From Pectinophora gossypiella (taxonomy: Eukaryota > Arthropoda > Insecta > Lepidoptera > Gelechiidae), in assembly GCF_024362695.1 (NCBI RefSeq), contig NC_065408.1, positions 16,551,518-16,615,517 on the forward strand: a stretch of DNA of 64,000 bases, written 5' to 3'. Position 1 is the first letter of the stretch, and every line of letters begins with the position of its first letter. The position numbers and the translations under genes were made by a program. Below are positions 42,995 to 53,585 of the stretch, one piece after another. The notes beneath the pieces were generated by a model. It did no database searches and was not told the DNA's origin. It saw nothing but the letters and a program-made list of their open reading frames with translations.

Positions 42995-43207
42995 GGGTGT
43001 AAGTGACATCGTAACGAATACTGAGAGGGATGATTCAGCTGATTATTCTGAGTTAATATCAAGTGGATTTTTTAATCGCAAAAGTATAGAATTGAAAATA
43101 ATTAAAAAAAAACTAAAAAAAAACATGAATTTCACTTGATATGAACTCAGAATCATGGTCTGAATCATCCCCCTCAGTATTCGTTACGATGTCGCTAACA
43201 CCCTGTA
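42995..43207. mobile_element. MITE family I, copy 2 of a tandem pair
   Basis: Same palindromic design, with the right end GATGTCGCTAACACCCTGTA. It lies only about 37 bp from copy 1. Confidence 0.85.
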
Positions 43208-43435
43208 TAAATAGATAAGTATTCGTAGATAAAATCTTTATTTAGGGTTAAAACGTTACATTAACTTCTTTTGAACGTGTATGATATATAAGACTTAAAA
43301 CTAAAAAGGGCACTAGCTCGGCTAATGTCGTATCGACCCACAAGGGGGCAATAAGACGCCGATTTTCACTCAAACCCCTAAACAATAATAGAAAAAACTT
43401 AAACTAATAACAAAACAATTATCAGCAACAGACTC

Positions 43436-43772
43436 ATAAACTGCCTATATACGTCCCACTGCTAGGCACAGGCCTCCCCTCAATCAACCGGAGGGGGTAT
43501 GGAGCATACTCCACCACGCTGCTCCACTGCGGGTTGGTGGAGGTATTTTTTACGGCTAATAGCCGGGACCGACGGCTTAACGTGCCCTCCGAAGCACGGA
43601 ATCATCTTACTATATTTTCGGACAATCAGGTGATTCAAGCCTGAAAAGTCCTTACCAAACAAAGGACAGTCTCACAAAGTGATTTCGATAATGTCCCCAT
43701 CGGGAATCGAACCCGGACCTCCAGATCGTGAGCCTAACGCTCTAACCACTAGACCACCAAGGCTGTTATGTG
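43436..43772 (-). mobile_element. SINE B with 12-bp target duplication
   Basis: Complete minus-strand SINE B bracketed by the perfect AGCAACAGACTC at 43424-43435 and 43773-43784. It is one of the least decayed copies in the window. Confidence 0.95.
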
Positions 43773-43896
43773 AGCAACAGACTCTGTGCTATTAAAATAA
43801 AAACATTATGCGCACTGTTCAGATACTTAAGTAATTACGAATTGTTATTTTTCTAAACCCTACATTTTTTTTATATACCTAGATAGTGTAACTGTC

Positions 43897-44093
43897 AGTA
43901 CTATTCATAGGCGGAGGACAGGAGTCCTAGTACGGCTTTGTAATAGACTACTCTGGGCGCCATTCCACTTGCGTCAGACAGAGTACTGCGGAGCGAAAGG
44001 CAAGAGGGGAAACCACTGCCCTATTTTTCCCTAAAAAAGTAGCATGGAAAATGCTGCACCGACAAGAGCGTGGCTCTTAAATTGATGATGATG
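43897..44093 (+). mobile_element. Repeat family F, plus strand
   Basis: Partner of 658-846. Contains CTCTGGGCGCCATTCCACTT, GCAAGAGGGGAAACC and GACAAGAGCGTGGCTCTTAA, then GATGATGATGAGA. The GACAAGAGCG..GCTCTTAA end also occurs at the 3' end of the RTE-like fragment at 27355-27375, so F and that LINE share a 3' end. Confidence 0.7.
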
Positions 44094-44828
44094 AGATAGT
44101 GTCAAACCACCGTATCCTATTATTTTCGGATAACGCCTGCAATGCCTAACCACGAGGAAATCACATTTGTCCCCAATTGCCACCGAACCTAGTTAAGTCC
44201 CATTTTGTAACTTTTTATTTTTTTTATTTTGGTGCATAAAAATATATTATATATTTTGCTGGTTTTTGTTTCACCGGGAATTCACCATCAAAGACATAGT
44301 AATGTTAACGTCACTTAAACCGCCGAATCGTACAAACTGCCACAAATTAACAAAAACTATAGATATTTATCTAAGGAAGGCTGTAACTTTGCCATCTTTA
44401 ACTTACAACGAAATAGTTTAATTAAGTTTTAGTTTAAGTGTTAATTGTACATAATTTACATTATGTATTGTAGATAGTTTTGTTTATTTATTTTAGTTTT
44501 ATTTAATTTTATTTTAGTTTTAATATTTTTGTTCTGTAACTGTTTTGTTTATGGTGTACATAAAATTTTAATTATACTTCGTTTGAAAAAAGGTCTCGAC
44601 AAACGGGCAAAGGCACAGATGGGCGGGCAAAGTTATTCTATGAGGGTTCCGTTTCTGCTTTTGAAATACGGAACCCTAAAAAACAACGAAATTGCATTAC
44701 TCGTATCACATAAGTCGTAGTGGGCGGACTCGTAGGTAGGTCTTGAAAGGAGAGACTTCCCTACGAAATACGTACTTAGTTTGTCAGGGAACTTCTATAA
44801 ATAGTAAATATAACAACACATACACAAC
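44094..44828. other. No recognisable feature
   Basis: AT-rich; no supported gene or repeat family. Confidence 0.4.
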
Positions 44829-45156
44829 GGCGTCAGTGGTCCAGTGTTTGAGCGATGGGCTCAAGATCCGGTGGTCCCGGGTTCGAATCCCGGTGGAAAC
44901 ATATCACAAAAATCACTTCGTGAACCCTAGTTTGGTTAGGACATTACAGGCTGATCACCTGATTGTCTGAAAGTAAGATGATCCGTGCTTCGGAAGGCAC
45001 GTTAAGCTGTTGGTCCCGGTTACTACTTACTGATGTAAGTACGTAGTCGTTACATGAGTCATGTTTAACGGGTCAGGGCCTTTGGAGGCTCAATGACCCT
45101 GACACCAGGGTTGATGAGGTTGGTAATCCACCTCACAACCCACACGATAGAAAAAG
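44829..45156 (+). mobile_element. SINE A copy
   Basis: Full length with GTCCAGTGTTTGAGCG, GGGTTCGAATCCCGG and core. A 9-bp insertion, TTTAACGGG, interrupts the ATGTCAGGGCC segment. ATAACAACA-type repeats flank it. Confidence 0.9.
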
Positions 45157-45290
45157 ATAACAACATACAGCATCACGCCTATATCCCCGAAGGGGTAAGT
45201 AACAGTACGCTTTGACACTTGTCAGTTGTGGATGAAGTTTATATTATTATTATTTTGTTTTTTATTTGTCACTGTGATGTCCCTTCTTTT

Positions 45291-45505
45291 ACATACATAA
45301 CATACATAAACTCACGCCTATTTCCCACCGGGGTAAGCAGAGACTATAGAATTCCATTTGCTTCGATCCTGACACACTTCTCTTGCTTCCTCCACATTCA
45401 TCAATCGCTTCATACACGCACGCCGGTTCAGAGTAGATCGTATTGAACCTTTTCTAAGGACATCTCCAATTTGGTCATCGTAAGTCCTTCTCGGTCGGTC
45501 CCTTC
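45291..45505 (-). mobile_element. RTE-like LINE family E 3' end, minus strand
   Basis: Same segment as 23531-23704 with a further 5' extension (TTTGGTCATCGTAAGTCCTT); reads a C-terminal ORF2 end on the minus strand. Confidence 0.85.
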
Positions 45506-45524
45506 TTTTCTTCTTTCATATTAC

Positions 45525-45610
45525 ACTCACTCTTCATCGGTTATGTTTAAATCCCCTGTAATAGGGGGCGAGTCTTGGCTCACTCTAAGTGAATTTGTAT
45601 CCTGTTAGAA
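45525..45610 (-). mobile_element. Repeat family M fragment
   Basis: CACTCTTCATCGGTTATGTT and CCCTGTAATAGGGGGCGAG match family M in minus orientation. Confidence 0.6.
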
Positions 45611-45630
45611 TCGGCAGGAGTATGATCTCT

Positions 45631-45791
45631 GGGGGTTAAAATGGCCATATCGAAGCAATTCACCTAAGAAAGCAATATTGCTATTTGTCATTTGTTTGCA
45701 CTGCGCACTTACTTTTATATTCTCAAATTATGTCAAAAAGCAATATTGCTTTCTTAGATGAATTGGTTCGATGTGGCCATTTTAACCCCCC
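45631..45791. mobile_element. MITE family G, full copy
   Basis: GGGGGTTAAAATGGCCATAT and ATGTGGCCATTTTAACCCCC are near-perfect inverted ends. Interior AAGCAATATTGC occurs in both arms. Confidence 0.9.
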
Positions 45792-46499
45792 GTATCCAGT
45801 CATTCTAACTTCTTGTTCTGACAGCTGTCAAATGAACCAATAGAGAAGTAATCATATAGAGGTGTAAGTTAATGTATATTCGTAAGGAATGAAATTCGGG
45901 TAACGAATTTTAGCTGAAAATTCCAAACACGAATTTAAGAGGAAATACTGAAGCGTACTAGGTATAACCGAGATTAATCTTTGTAGAAAATGAACAGCTT
46001 TGTCAGGGGAGGTCAATAACACTTCACTTGAAGCTCGAACCTCACTTGAAATATACTTACCTGCAACTCGGCAAGTCATTCTGATTTAAAGAGTATGGAA
46101 TTTTCATAAAAAATAAACCTAAGAAAGTATCAGAAAAATTATTTCAAAAAAGTATCAGAATTTCAAGTACTTATCAGAAAAGTCGTAACAAAAAATAAAT
46201 AATTTAATCTGATTATGGCTCTATGTCCGCTACAATATACACGATATTTAACAGATTTCTTTGACATCGTTTTTTTCGTTACATTAAAGAATATGTATTG
46301 AAACTCAAATACAAAAATGTATTTATTCAACAGATAAGGTAGTTGTAACACTTTATTTCGTCAATTCTAGTCGATTGACGCAACAGATTTTTTTTTTATG
46401 GTGAGAGATTTGGAAGAGGAAAGTCTAGGCGAACATACATTGAGCAAATACGAATTCAGGTGTTCTAAAGAAAGGACAGATCTTCTCAGGGTTGTTAAA
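45792..46499. other. No recognisable feature
   Basis: No supported gene; a 75-codon minus frame at 45852-46079 has no domain. Confidence 0.4.
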
Positions 46500-46655
46500 T
46501 GGATGACTGACCTCATCAATGGTCCTGATTCAGCGTTCCTATTAAATCCTTTGACATATCTCGTAAATTTCTAAGAGAGATCGACTGCTTAACGTGCCAC
46601 ACGAAGTACGGGTCATCTTAATTTTGGACAATCGGGTGATCAGCGCGCATTATAA
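46500..46655 (-). mobile_element. SINE A, strongly diverged fragment
   Basis: GACCTCATCAATGGTCCTGA, TGCTTAACGTGCC and ACAATCGGGTGATCAG follow SINE A order in minus orientation. Old copy. Confidence 0.6.
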
Positions 46656-46680
46656 AAAAATTAAATATAATGTAATGTAT

Positions 46681-47012
46681 ATCATCATCTCCCTAGCATT
46701 ATACCGTTTTTACAGGGTCAGCTTTCGTAAAGTGAAGATTTGACAGGTCCGGTTTTTTTACAGAAGCGACTGCCTGTCTGACCTCGCATCCCGCGAAGGG
46801 AAAACCAGCCCAATACAGGTTAGGTCACGTACCTCCGAAAATGCATTTCTCGGGAATGTAGGCTTCCTTCGCCGCTGAGCACGTGATAATCATTTATGAT
46901 CCAAACATGAATTCGGAAACAAATACGACAATCATTGGTCAAAGAATTCGAACCTGCGATCTCAAAGTGAGAGGCAATCGTTCTATTAACTGGGCTACCA
47001 CGGCTCAAACGA
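46681..47012 (-). mobile_element. SINE D with 12-bp target duplication
   Basis: Complete minus-strand copy bracketed by AATGTAATGTAT at 46669-46680 and 47013-47024. Its insertion site lies right after the diverged SINE A fragment. Confidence 0.95.
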
Positions 47013-47024
47013 AATGTAATGTAT

Positions 47025-47427
47025 GTATGACCTGTCAAAAAAACCATTTGTGATTGAAGTAAATCAAGCTGGTACCAAGCTCGTGTTGGTGTGGAGCAGA
47101 GGGTCTCTTCTATACCTTGTTATTGTTTCACATTTTTAGCTCCCAACCCAAAAGCAAAGTTATGGTCATAATTTATTACCTTGATGTTTGATGTTTTCAT
47201 CTCGGGTTTCCAACTGTGAGAAGGTAATTAAATGTTTTCCTGCAGCAAACGAACTCACTTCACGGTTAAAATTGTATAAATGTCTACTTTTGCTTTGAAT
47301 TAAATTACTGCACGGGTAGAGAAACGATCGTCGCATACAATGAGAAACGTGCCATGAAGTAAAAGAATTATAAAGTAAATTTTCTAATAATGAGCTTATT
47401 TACAATGATATGTATCGTTATGGCATA
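47025..47427. other. No recognisable feature
   Basis: No supported gene or repeat. Confidence 0.4.
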
Positions 47428-47482
47428 ACATAGCATAGCATAGCGTAGTGTAGCGTAACGTAGCATAGCATAGCATAGCATA
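47428..47482. repeat. (CATAG)n pentamer repeat
   Basis: About eleven imperfect CATAG/CGTAG units. Confidence 0.9.
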
Positions 47483-47684
47483 AGCTCACGGCTATGCCCC
47501 AATGGCGTAGTCCAAATGGAGTAATGGAGTGGGACAACGTGATGTATAATGTGCCATATCGCCGTCTATAATGGTCGAACCAACTGAGTTAGTGATAATG
47601 ATAAAATAGTAATTCATAAAATAAAACCGTTTCATAATATTCTTTTTAATTTCTGCCCTCTCCTCGATATCTTTCACTCTCACA

Positions 47685-47910
47685 GGCCTACTGGAAGAAA
47701 TTTCTGTTAGAAATAGTTGTGCCTTTTGTCCCTCTTAATCTTGTTACATTGTGTTTCTGTGTTATCCTGTGTACATTAAATTATTACATAAAAAAGTGTA
47801 GTGTATTGTAATATGTGTCTGTGTAAATATAGTTAGAAAATTTTAAAAAAGGCGATTTTATTATTGTATCTTGTGTCCATTGTGCTCAATAAAGTGTTTT
47901 ATCTATCTTT
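47685..47910 (+). mobile_element. LINE 3' UTR-like fragment
   Basis: CTACTGGAAGAAATTTCTGT followed later by TGTGCTCAATAAAGTGTTTT. The arrangement parallels 15345-15450 and the inverse of 55945-56120. Confidence 0.5.
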
Positions 47911-48429
47911 CTATAATCTTTCTTTTTATATGGATAATCAAACCTGGTGTTAGGGTTATTATAGAGCCGCTAAAGGCAATAATAATAGGTGGGTACAATG
48001 AGTTATCGTTTACGTTAAAGTTTACGTTTCGTTACTCCCAGTTCAACAAAACCAAACATAACTAGACCAAATAATGTCAGCGACCTCCAACCCTTTAAAT
48101 ATAGCAATGCGTTCAGCACCTTCCATGAATACACTTTGATTGTAATTATTCAAAAAGGGAGTCGTCTGGAAACACTTTGACGGCACAAAGAATCAGTGTC
48201 GCGGAAACTGATTTTCCACTCCTGGCAATTCCATTATACGAGGTCACATCAGGTCAACAGATAATATAACACTCATACGAGTGTTTGCCGACAGGTCGTC
48301 TCGTGGGTAAGGTCCCTGACCGACTTGACATCAGATATCATTTCAAACCAGCTTGGAACCTCTAAAACAAGAATGAATTCGGCATTTACTAGGTAAGCAT
48401 GTATCACTTTATCATCGGGTGAGATTGTG
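47911..48429. other. Mostly featureless; small SINE A scrap
   Basis: 47940-47985 (ACCTGGTGTTAGGGTTATTA, GAGCCGCTAAAGG) is a SINE A remnant. Nothing else recognised. Confidence 0.4.
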
Positions 48430-48625
48430 GTCAAACGCAAGCCTATTTTATTTATTTATGTTTATTTGGGATAACAACAGCTTAATCTAAATGTTTTACA
48501 ATGTTACTAACTAAACCAACTGAACTAACTGTAACATAAACCTGTAACACCAATTTTATGTACCTATGTTCAATGCAAATAAAGAATCTGAATCTGAAAA
48601 TCTGAAATCTGAATCTGAAACCAAA
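48430..48625 (+). mobile_element. LINE-like 3' tail
   Basis: Ends CAATGCAAATAAAGAATC followed by tandem CTGAAT/CTGAAA units, the form of a LINE 3' end with a short tandem tail. Coding part absent. Confidence 0.5.
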
Positions 48626-48902
48626 GCCAATAACAGCTATCCTCTAATTACTACTTAAATAAAGGACTAGAACGTTGTAGTCTTTCCAGTAAGCATTGCT
48701 GTAATAGGTGTAATGATCCATATAACAGCGACTGAGTTACACAATCAAAAGTTCATAAGCACTGCTGGTGTGCGAGACACGTGTTTCCTCTCTTATACCA
48801 GATAATATTAGTAGATGATTCATTTGTACAATCAGAAGGAAACACAAATAATATAATAACGTAAAGACTATCAGTGAATGTGAAATGTATGCTTGTGGGT
48901 TT

Positions 48903-49070
48903 TATAACATAACGTAGCCTACGAGCTGCTAGCTTCTTCTATACATCGCTGTCGCACGATGCAACCACTTCTCGCCAGCTATGTTTAACTTCCATGAAAT
49001 AGGGGTTAGCCTGTTATATTACCTGAGCACAAATTCTAGAAACCACGTGATATCAATTATCTATAGGTCT
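48903..49070 (-). mobile_element. Repeat family M, minus strand
   Basis: CTTCTCGCCAGCTATGTTTA, GAAATAGGGGTTAGCCTG, GAGCACAAATTCTAGAAACC and CACGTGATATCAATTA match the other M copies. Confidence 0.7.
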
Positions 49071-49118
49071 TCTTGTCATCTTTGTATAATATAACGTGCA
49101 AATAAGGAATTTTAAAAT

Positions 49119-49433
49119 GTGAATTTTAAATCGTTAGAAAACCCGGCCGATGCAGCGAGCCGGGGAATGTACCCGTCTCAACTACAGGAACATTTGCTAT
49201 GGAGAGAAGGCCCGGCGTGGCTAAAAACATTTATTCCCGAACAAGCTGAAAAAGAAACGTACAAAACAGAAGAGGAAATTAAGAAAACATACCCTATGCA
49301 TTCAAACGCGACACAACATCATAACCATGAAAACATTATAAGCCAGCTGTTAACAAAACATAATTCATTTCAGAAAGTAACACGCATATTAGCATGGATA
49401 CTCAGGGCAGTGACACCTAAACGTGACGAAAAT
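49119..49433 (+). pseudogene. Displaced pol segment (RNase H-integrase linker)
   Basis: Encodes the linker that in BEL/Pao pol follows RNase H: LENPADAASRGMYP, LLWREGPAWL and a C-terminal RILAWILRAV. Here it lies upstream of the protease. The frame stays open past 49433 only by chance to 49505. The switch to the protease frame, which begins KHNTILH, occurs near 49433. The right boundary shares GACGAAA with the sequence at 51807-51813, where this segment would normally connect. Confidence 0.85.
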
Positions 49434-51712
49434 GTGCGAAGAAACATAACACCATATTGCATGATGCATTTACAAATAGGTCGACTGCATCAACTTTCGG
49501 TGTAACAGCTACATACCTACAAAATGAAAACATTAACAGTCACGTGCCGCAAAAATATGAACAAAATCAGACGGAGGTGTTATTATCAACAGCTATGGTA
49601 AAAGTTAAGGGAGCCGATGGCACTTACCATAACATGAGAGCATTGATTGATCAAGGTTCTCAAGTTTCGTTAATTACCGAGCGAGCCGCCCAACAGTTGA
49701 AACTGAAAAGAGGAAGCTGTAAAGGAACGATTTTTGGGGTCGGAGAGAGAGAAAGCTGCGGAAAGGGCATGCTCAACATTGACTGTCACTCCATACACAA
49801 TGATTATGAATTTCAAACAGATGTTATTATAATGAACAATTTGATCGGTAACTTACCTAACAGAACATTTACTAAACCCGAGTGGAACCACATTGAAAAC
49901 ATATCGCTCGCAGACCCCGATTTTTACATCAGTCGCCCTGTAGAGATTTTATTTGGCGCTGATATTTATTCAAACATCCTTTTGAGCGGCATGATTAAAG
50001 GAGAAAATCACGCCGAGCCCGTTGTGCAACAAACCAGGCTAGGTTGGCTTTTGTGCGGAGGCGTAAAAACATACAAATGCAACGTGTTAATGCATAACAT
50101 CGATGAGATGAAGAAGTTTTGGGAGGTCGAAGAGATATGCGAACAATCAAAATTATCGGTGGAAGACCAACTGTGTATTACGTATTACAATGAAACAACT
50201 AACAGAAAGGATGACGGGCGATATGAAGTCAGACTACCACTAAAAGACGACATACAAGACAAATTGGGATTCTCAAAAGGAACAGCATTGGCACAATTTA
50301 GAAGTTTAGAGAAAAAATTTCTAAAACAGCCTAAAATGGCTAGCGATTACATAAAATTTATGAATGAATATGAAACAATGAAACATATGACACCGGCATC
50401 GCGCGGTAATGAGACACCTGAATACTATTTACCTCACCACGGTGTCGAACGCGTAGACTCTCTTACTACGAAATACAGGGTTGTATTCAACGCATCCCAC
50501 AGGACTGATTCAGGGTGTAGCCTGAATGACCTCATGCTAACAGGCCCTAACCTCCAAGTAGACCTACAAACATTACTGCTCAAATGGAGACAATACCAAT
50601 ATGCGTTTACAGCAGATATCGAGAAGATGTTTAGGATGATTCTAGTCAACGAAGCTGATCACAGGTATCAAAAAATATTTTGGAGAGAATCACCGGAACA
50701 GCCAATAGAAACATTTAACCTAACAACTGTCACTTACGGTACGCGAGCAGCACCATTCTTAGCGATGATGACATTGAGACGGCTGGCCGAAGATGAACGA
50801 CAAAACTTCCCTGAAGCGTCAAAAGTGGTAGAAACGGCATTTTATATGGATGACCTTGTACATGGAGCAGACACTATAGAAGAAGGAAAGGAATTGATCT
50901 CTAACTTGAACCTTCTTATGAAGGCGGGTGGCTTTAATCTTAGGAAATGGTCTTCAAACGAAAACAGGCTACTGGAAGAGATCAAATCGGAACAAAACAA
51001 ATCGGAAGACAACGTATTCAATTTTAAAACAGGCGATGAATCGAAAACATTGGGTCTATCTTGGAATTCTACAAATGATATTTTCACATTTAACTATAAC
51101 ATATCTAACAAAACAAAAATAACAACCAAAAGAGTTCTACTGTCTGAGATATCAAAATTATTCGATCCTTTGGGTTGGTTGGCACCCTTAACAACAAAAT
51201 TAAAATTGCTTTTTCAAACGGTATGGAAGGATGAGCTCAACTGGGATGATAAGGTATCAGATAAAATTCAGAGAGAGTGGACTAAGATAAAGGAGGAGTT
51301 ACATTGTCTCAAACAACACGAAGTGCCGAGATGGATCCGAAGCCACAAGGGTGACGTCATAGAATTACATGGCTTCTGTGACGCATCCATTGAAGCGTAT
51401 GCCTGCGTCGTTTATGCAAGAGTAAAGGGTCAAACAAAAACTATCATAGTGGCCGCTAAAACAAAGTTAGTACCACATAAAAAAGCTATCACGCTGCCCC
51501 GACTCGAGTTGAGCGGTGCCCACTTGCTGTCGAAGCTCATGAGCAAAATAAGGGAGGCGCTATCACAACATGAATTGGACCTGCATGGCTGGACCGATTC
51601 GATGGTGGTGCTCGGTTGGTTACAAGGAGAACCTTACCGATGGAGACCCTTTGTGGCTAACCGCGTACAACAAATCATTGACGTCATGCCGAGCACGTGC
51701 TGGCGTTACGTT
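49434..51712 (+). pseudogene. BEL/Pao pol: protease, reverse transcriptase, RNase H
   Basis: One open frame of over 750 codons. Numbering from the TTG at 49457: aspartic protease motif LIDQGSQV (63-70), with the DQG form rather than DSG/DTG; FGADI (166-170) and the LGWLLCGG segment (195-202) follow. Reverse transcriptase has KYRVVFNAS (339-347), FTADIEKMFRMI (384-395) and the catalytic YMDD (463-466). RNase H/A17 region has FCDAS (640-644), LPRLELSGAHLL (680-691) and TDSMVVLGW (713-721). Element-derived sequence ends at CWRYV (748-752); the last ~18 codons are translated from an inverted duplicate. Enzymatic motifs look intact, but the polyprotein is cut off from integrase and lacks gag. Confidence 0.92.
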
Positions 51713-51807
51713 AATGATTTGTTGTACGCGGTTAGCCACAAAGGGTCTCCATCGGTAAGGTTCTCCTTGTAACCAACCGAGCACCACCATCGAATCGGTC
51801 CATGCAG
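51581..51807. repeat. Inverted duplication (99/95-bp hairpin) in BEL pol
   Basis: 51581-51679 and 51713-51807 are inverted copies, identical except for a 4-base deletion near the outer end of the right arm (about 51800). The spacer is 33 bp (51680-51712). The right arm replaces the linker sequence found at 49119-49433. Confidence 0.95.
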
Positions 51808-53585
51808 ACGAAAGGCCGAGCTATCTCACGTTACAAGAATTACGCAAGGCGAAGCAGACTATCGTAAAACACACACAAATGAATGAATACAGACAGGAAT
51901 TTGAACAATTACGCAAACACGAAAAAATACATATCAAAAGTAAGTTAATCAACCTAAATCCGCACATAGATAGAGACGGCATCCTACGCGTCGGTGGTCG
52001 GTTAAGTCACGCGAACATACACTTCGAGATGAAACAACCAAAAATCATACCTCCACATAGTCGGCTCGCAGAGCTATTGGTTAACGAAGCACATGAACTT
52101 ACCTTTCACGGTGGTCCTCGTCTGACTCTAGCCAATCTCAGACTGCAGTACTGGATCCCTAGAGGAAACAACATCGTGAAGAAGATAGTGCGGGGCTGCG
52201 TAACCTGTAGAAAGAACAATCCGAAAACACAACATCAATTAATGGGAGACTTACCAGCTGCTCGTGTCGAACCAGCCCACCCCTTTTATCACACAGGCGT
52301 GGATTACACTGGTTTTCTGAACATCAAAGCAAACAAGATGAGGAATGCGAAATCTATAAAGGGCTACGTTGCACTTTTTATTTGCATGGTGACTAAAGCC
52401 ATTCATTTAGAACTGGTGACCGATTTAACAAGTTCGGCGTTTTTAGCAGCCCTTCGTAGAATGTCGGCGCGTCGTGGATCCCCGCGGCATATGTATAGTG
52501 ACTGCGGGACGAACTTTGTAGGAGCCAATAGGATCTTGCAAGAGGAGTACGAACAAGTAAAACAAACATTTGACGATAACTTCGTGGGAGCTTTGACCGA
52601 CATGAACATTCAATGGCACTTCAACGCGCCATCGTGGCCCAGTGCTGGGGGTCTTTGGGAGCGCGCTGTACGTAGCCTAAAACACCATCTGAGGAGAGTA
52701 GTCGGAGAACAACGCTTAACATTCGAGGAGTACTCAACCCTCTTAGCACAGTTAGAGGCATGTTTAAACTCACGGCCTCTCTGTGCACTAACCGAAAATA
52801 TAGATGATCTTGATATCCTAACACCAGCACACTTTCTAACAGGAAGAGCAGGAGTAACAGTGATTGACACCGCAGAAGACGCCAGAACCAGATGGTACCT
52901 AACATACCAGCTATTTCAGCAGATCTGGAAGAGATGGAGAGCCGAATATCTGTCACAATTAAACGCACGAAATAAGTGGCAATATCCACAAATAAACATG
53001 CAGGTAGGCGACTTAGTTATCGTACAAGACGATAACCTGCCAGCTGGAAAATGGCCGATGGCGAGAGTTATCGAATTACATCCCGGTAGCGACGGATACG
53101 TTCGTGTCGTATCGCTGAAAACAGAAAATGGAATTATAAAGCGACCCGTTGTGAAACTGAGTATATTACCCGTAAAGTCAGCAGAACAAGAACAAACAGC
53201 AAAAGATAAACAGGAGGATAAAGACACAAAGGGAAGAAACTGCAGGCGTCCACCATCGACTCTATCTTCGATTGTGGCGGCGCTTCTATTTTTTATGACA
53301 TTAGTTTCGACATCGAGCGGGTTAAATAACATTACGGAGATAAATAACAACCAACCATTATTTTTCGATCCCATAGCGAAGATGCAACTTTTGCGAGATC
53401 AGTGGACCCTAGTGGTGTACTACGACATGTCTCCATATTGGGATGGTACAACAGCATTCGAAAAATTACTGACTTACCTGGAAACGACATGTAGTACAGC
53501 GGAAAAGAGTAACAAATGCAACTTGATCACCCCGCAGTTACGTCACGAGTACACTGAACTACAATATACAACCAGCTGCTACTGA
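51807..53585 (+). pseudogene. BEL/Pao integrase and DUF5641, running into env N-terminus
   Basis: Frame open from 51807 (first ATG 51879). Numbering from that ATG: zinc-binding H72, H77, C107, C110; integrase core with D142 (VDYTG), D208 (SDCGTNF) and E261 (GGLWERAV), the DD(E) triad. A DUF5641-type C-terminal domain lies around 340-430 (VGDLV, RPVVKLSILP). Without a stop the frame passes through a basic/charged linker into a hydrophobic segment at about 463-480, a likely signal peptide, and then about 85 residues of an env-like ectodomain. It ends at a stop at 53583-53585. In related env-bearing elements env is usually made from a spliced RNA; whether that occurs here is not visible. Confidence 0.85.

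Noticed and set aside
53560..53585. Programmed ribosomal frameshift joining pol and env
   Set aside because: No convincing slippery heptamer or downstream structure was seen, and env of such elements is normally expressed from a spliced RNA; a mutational frame break is the simpler reading.
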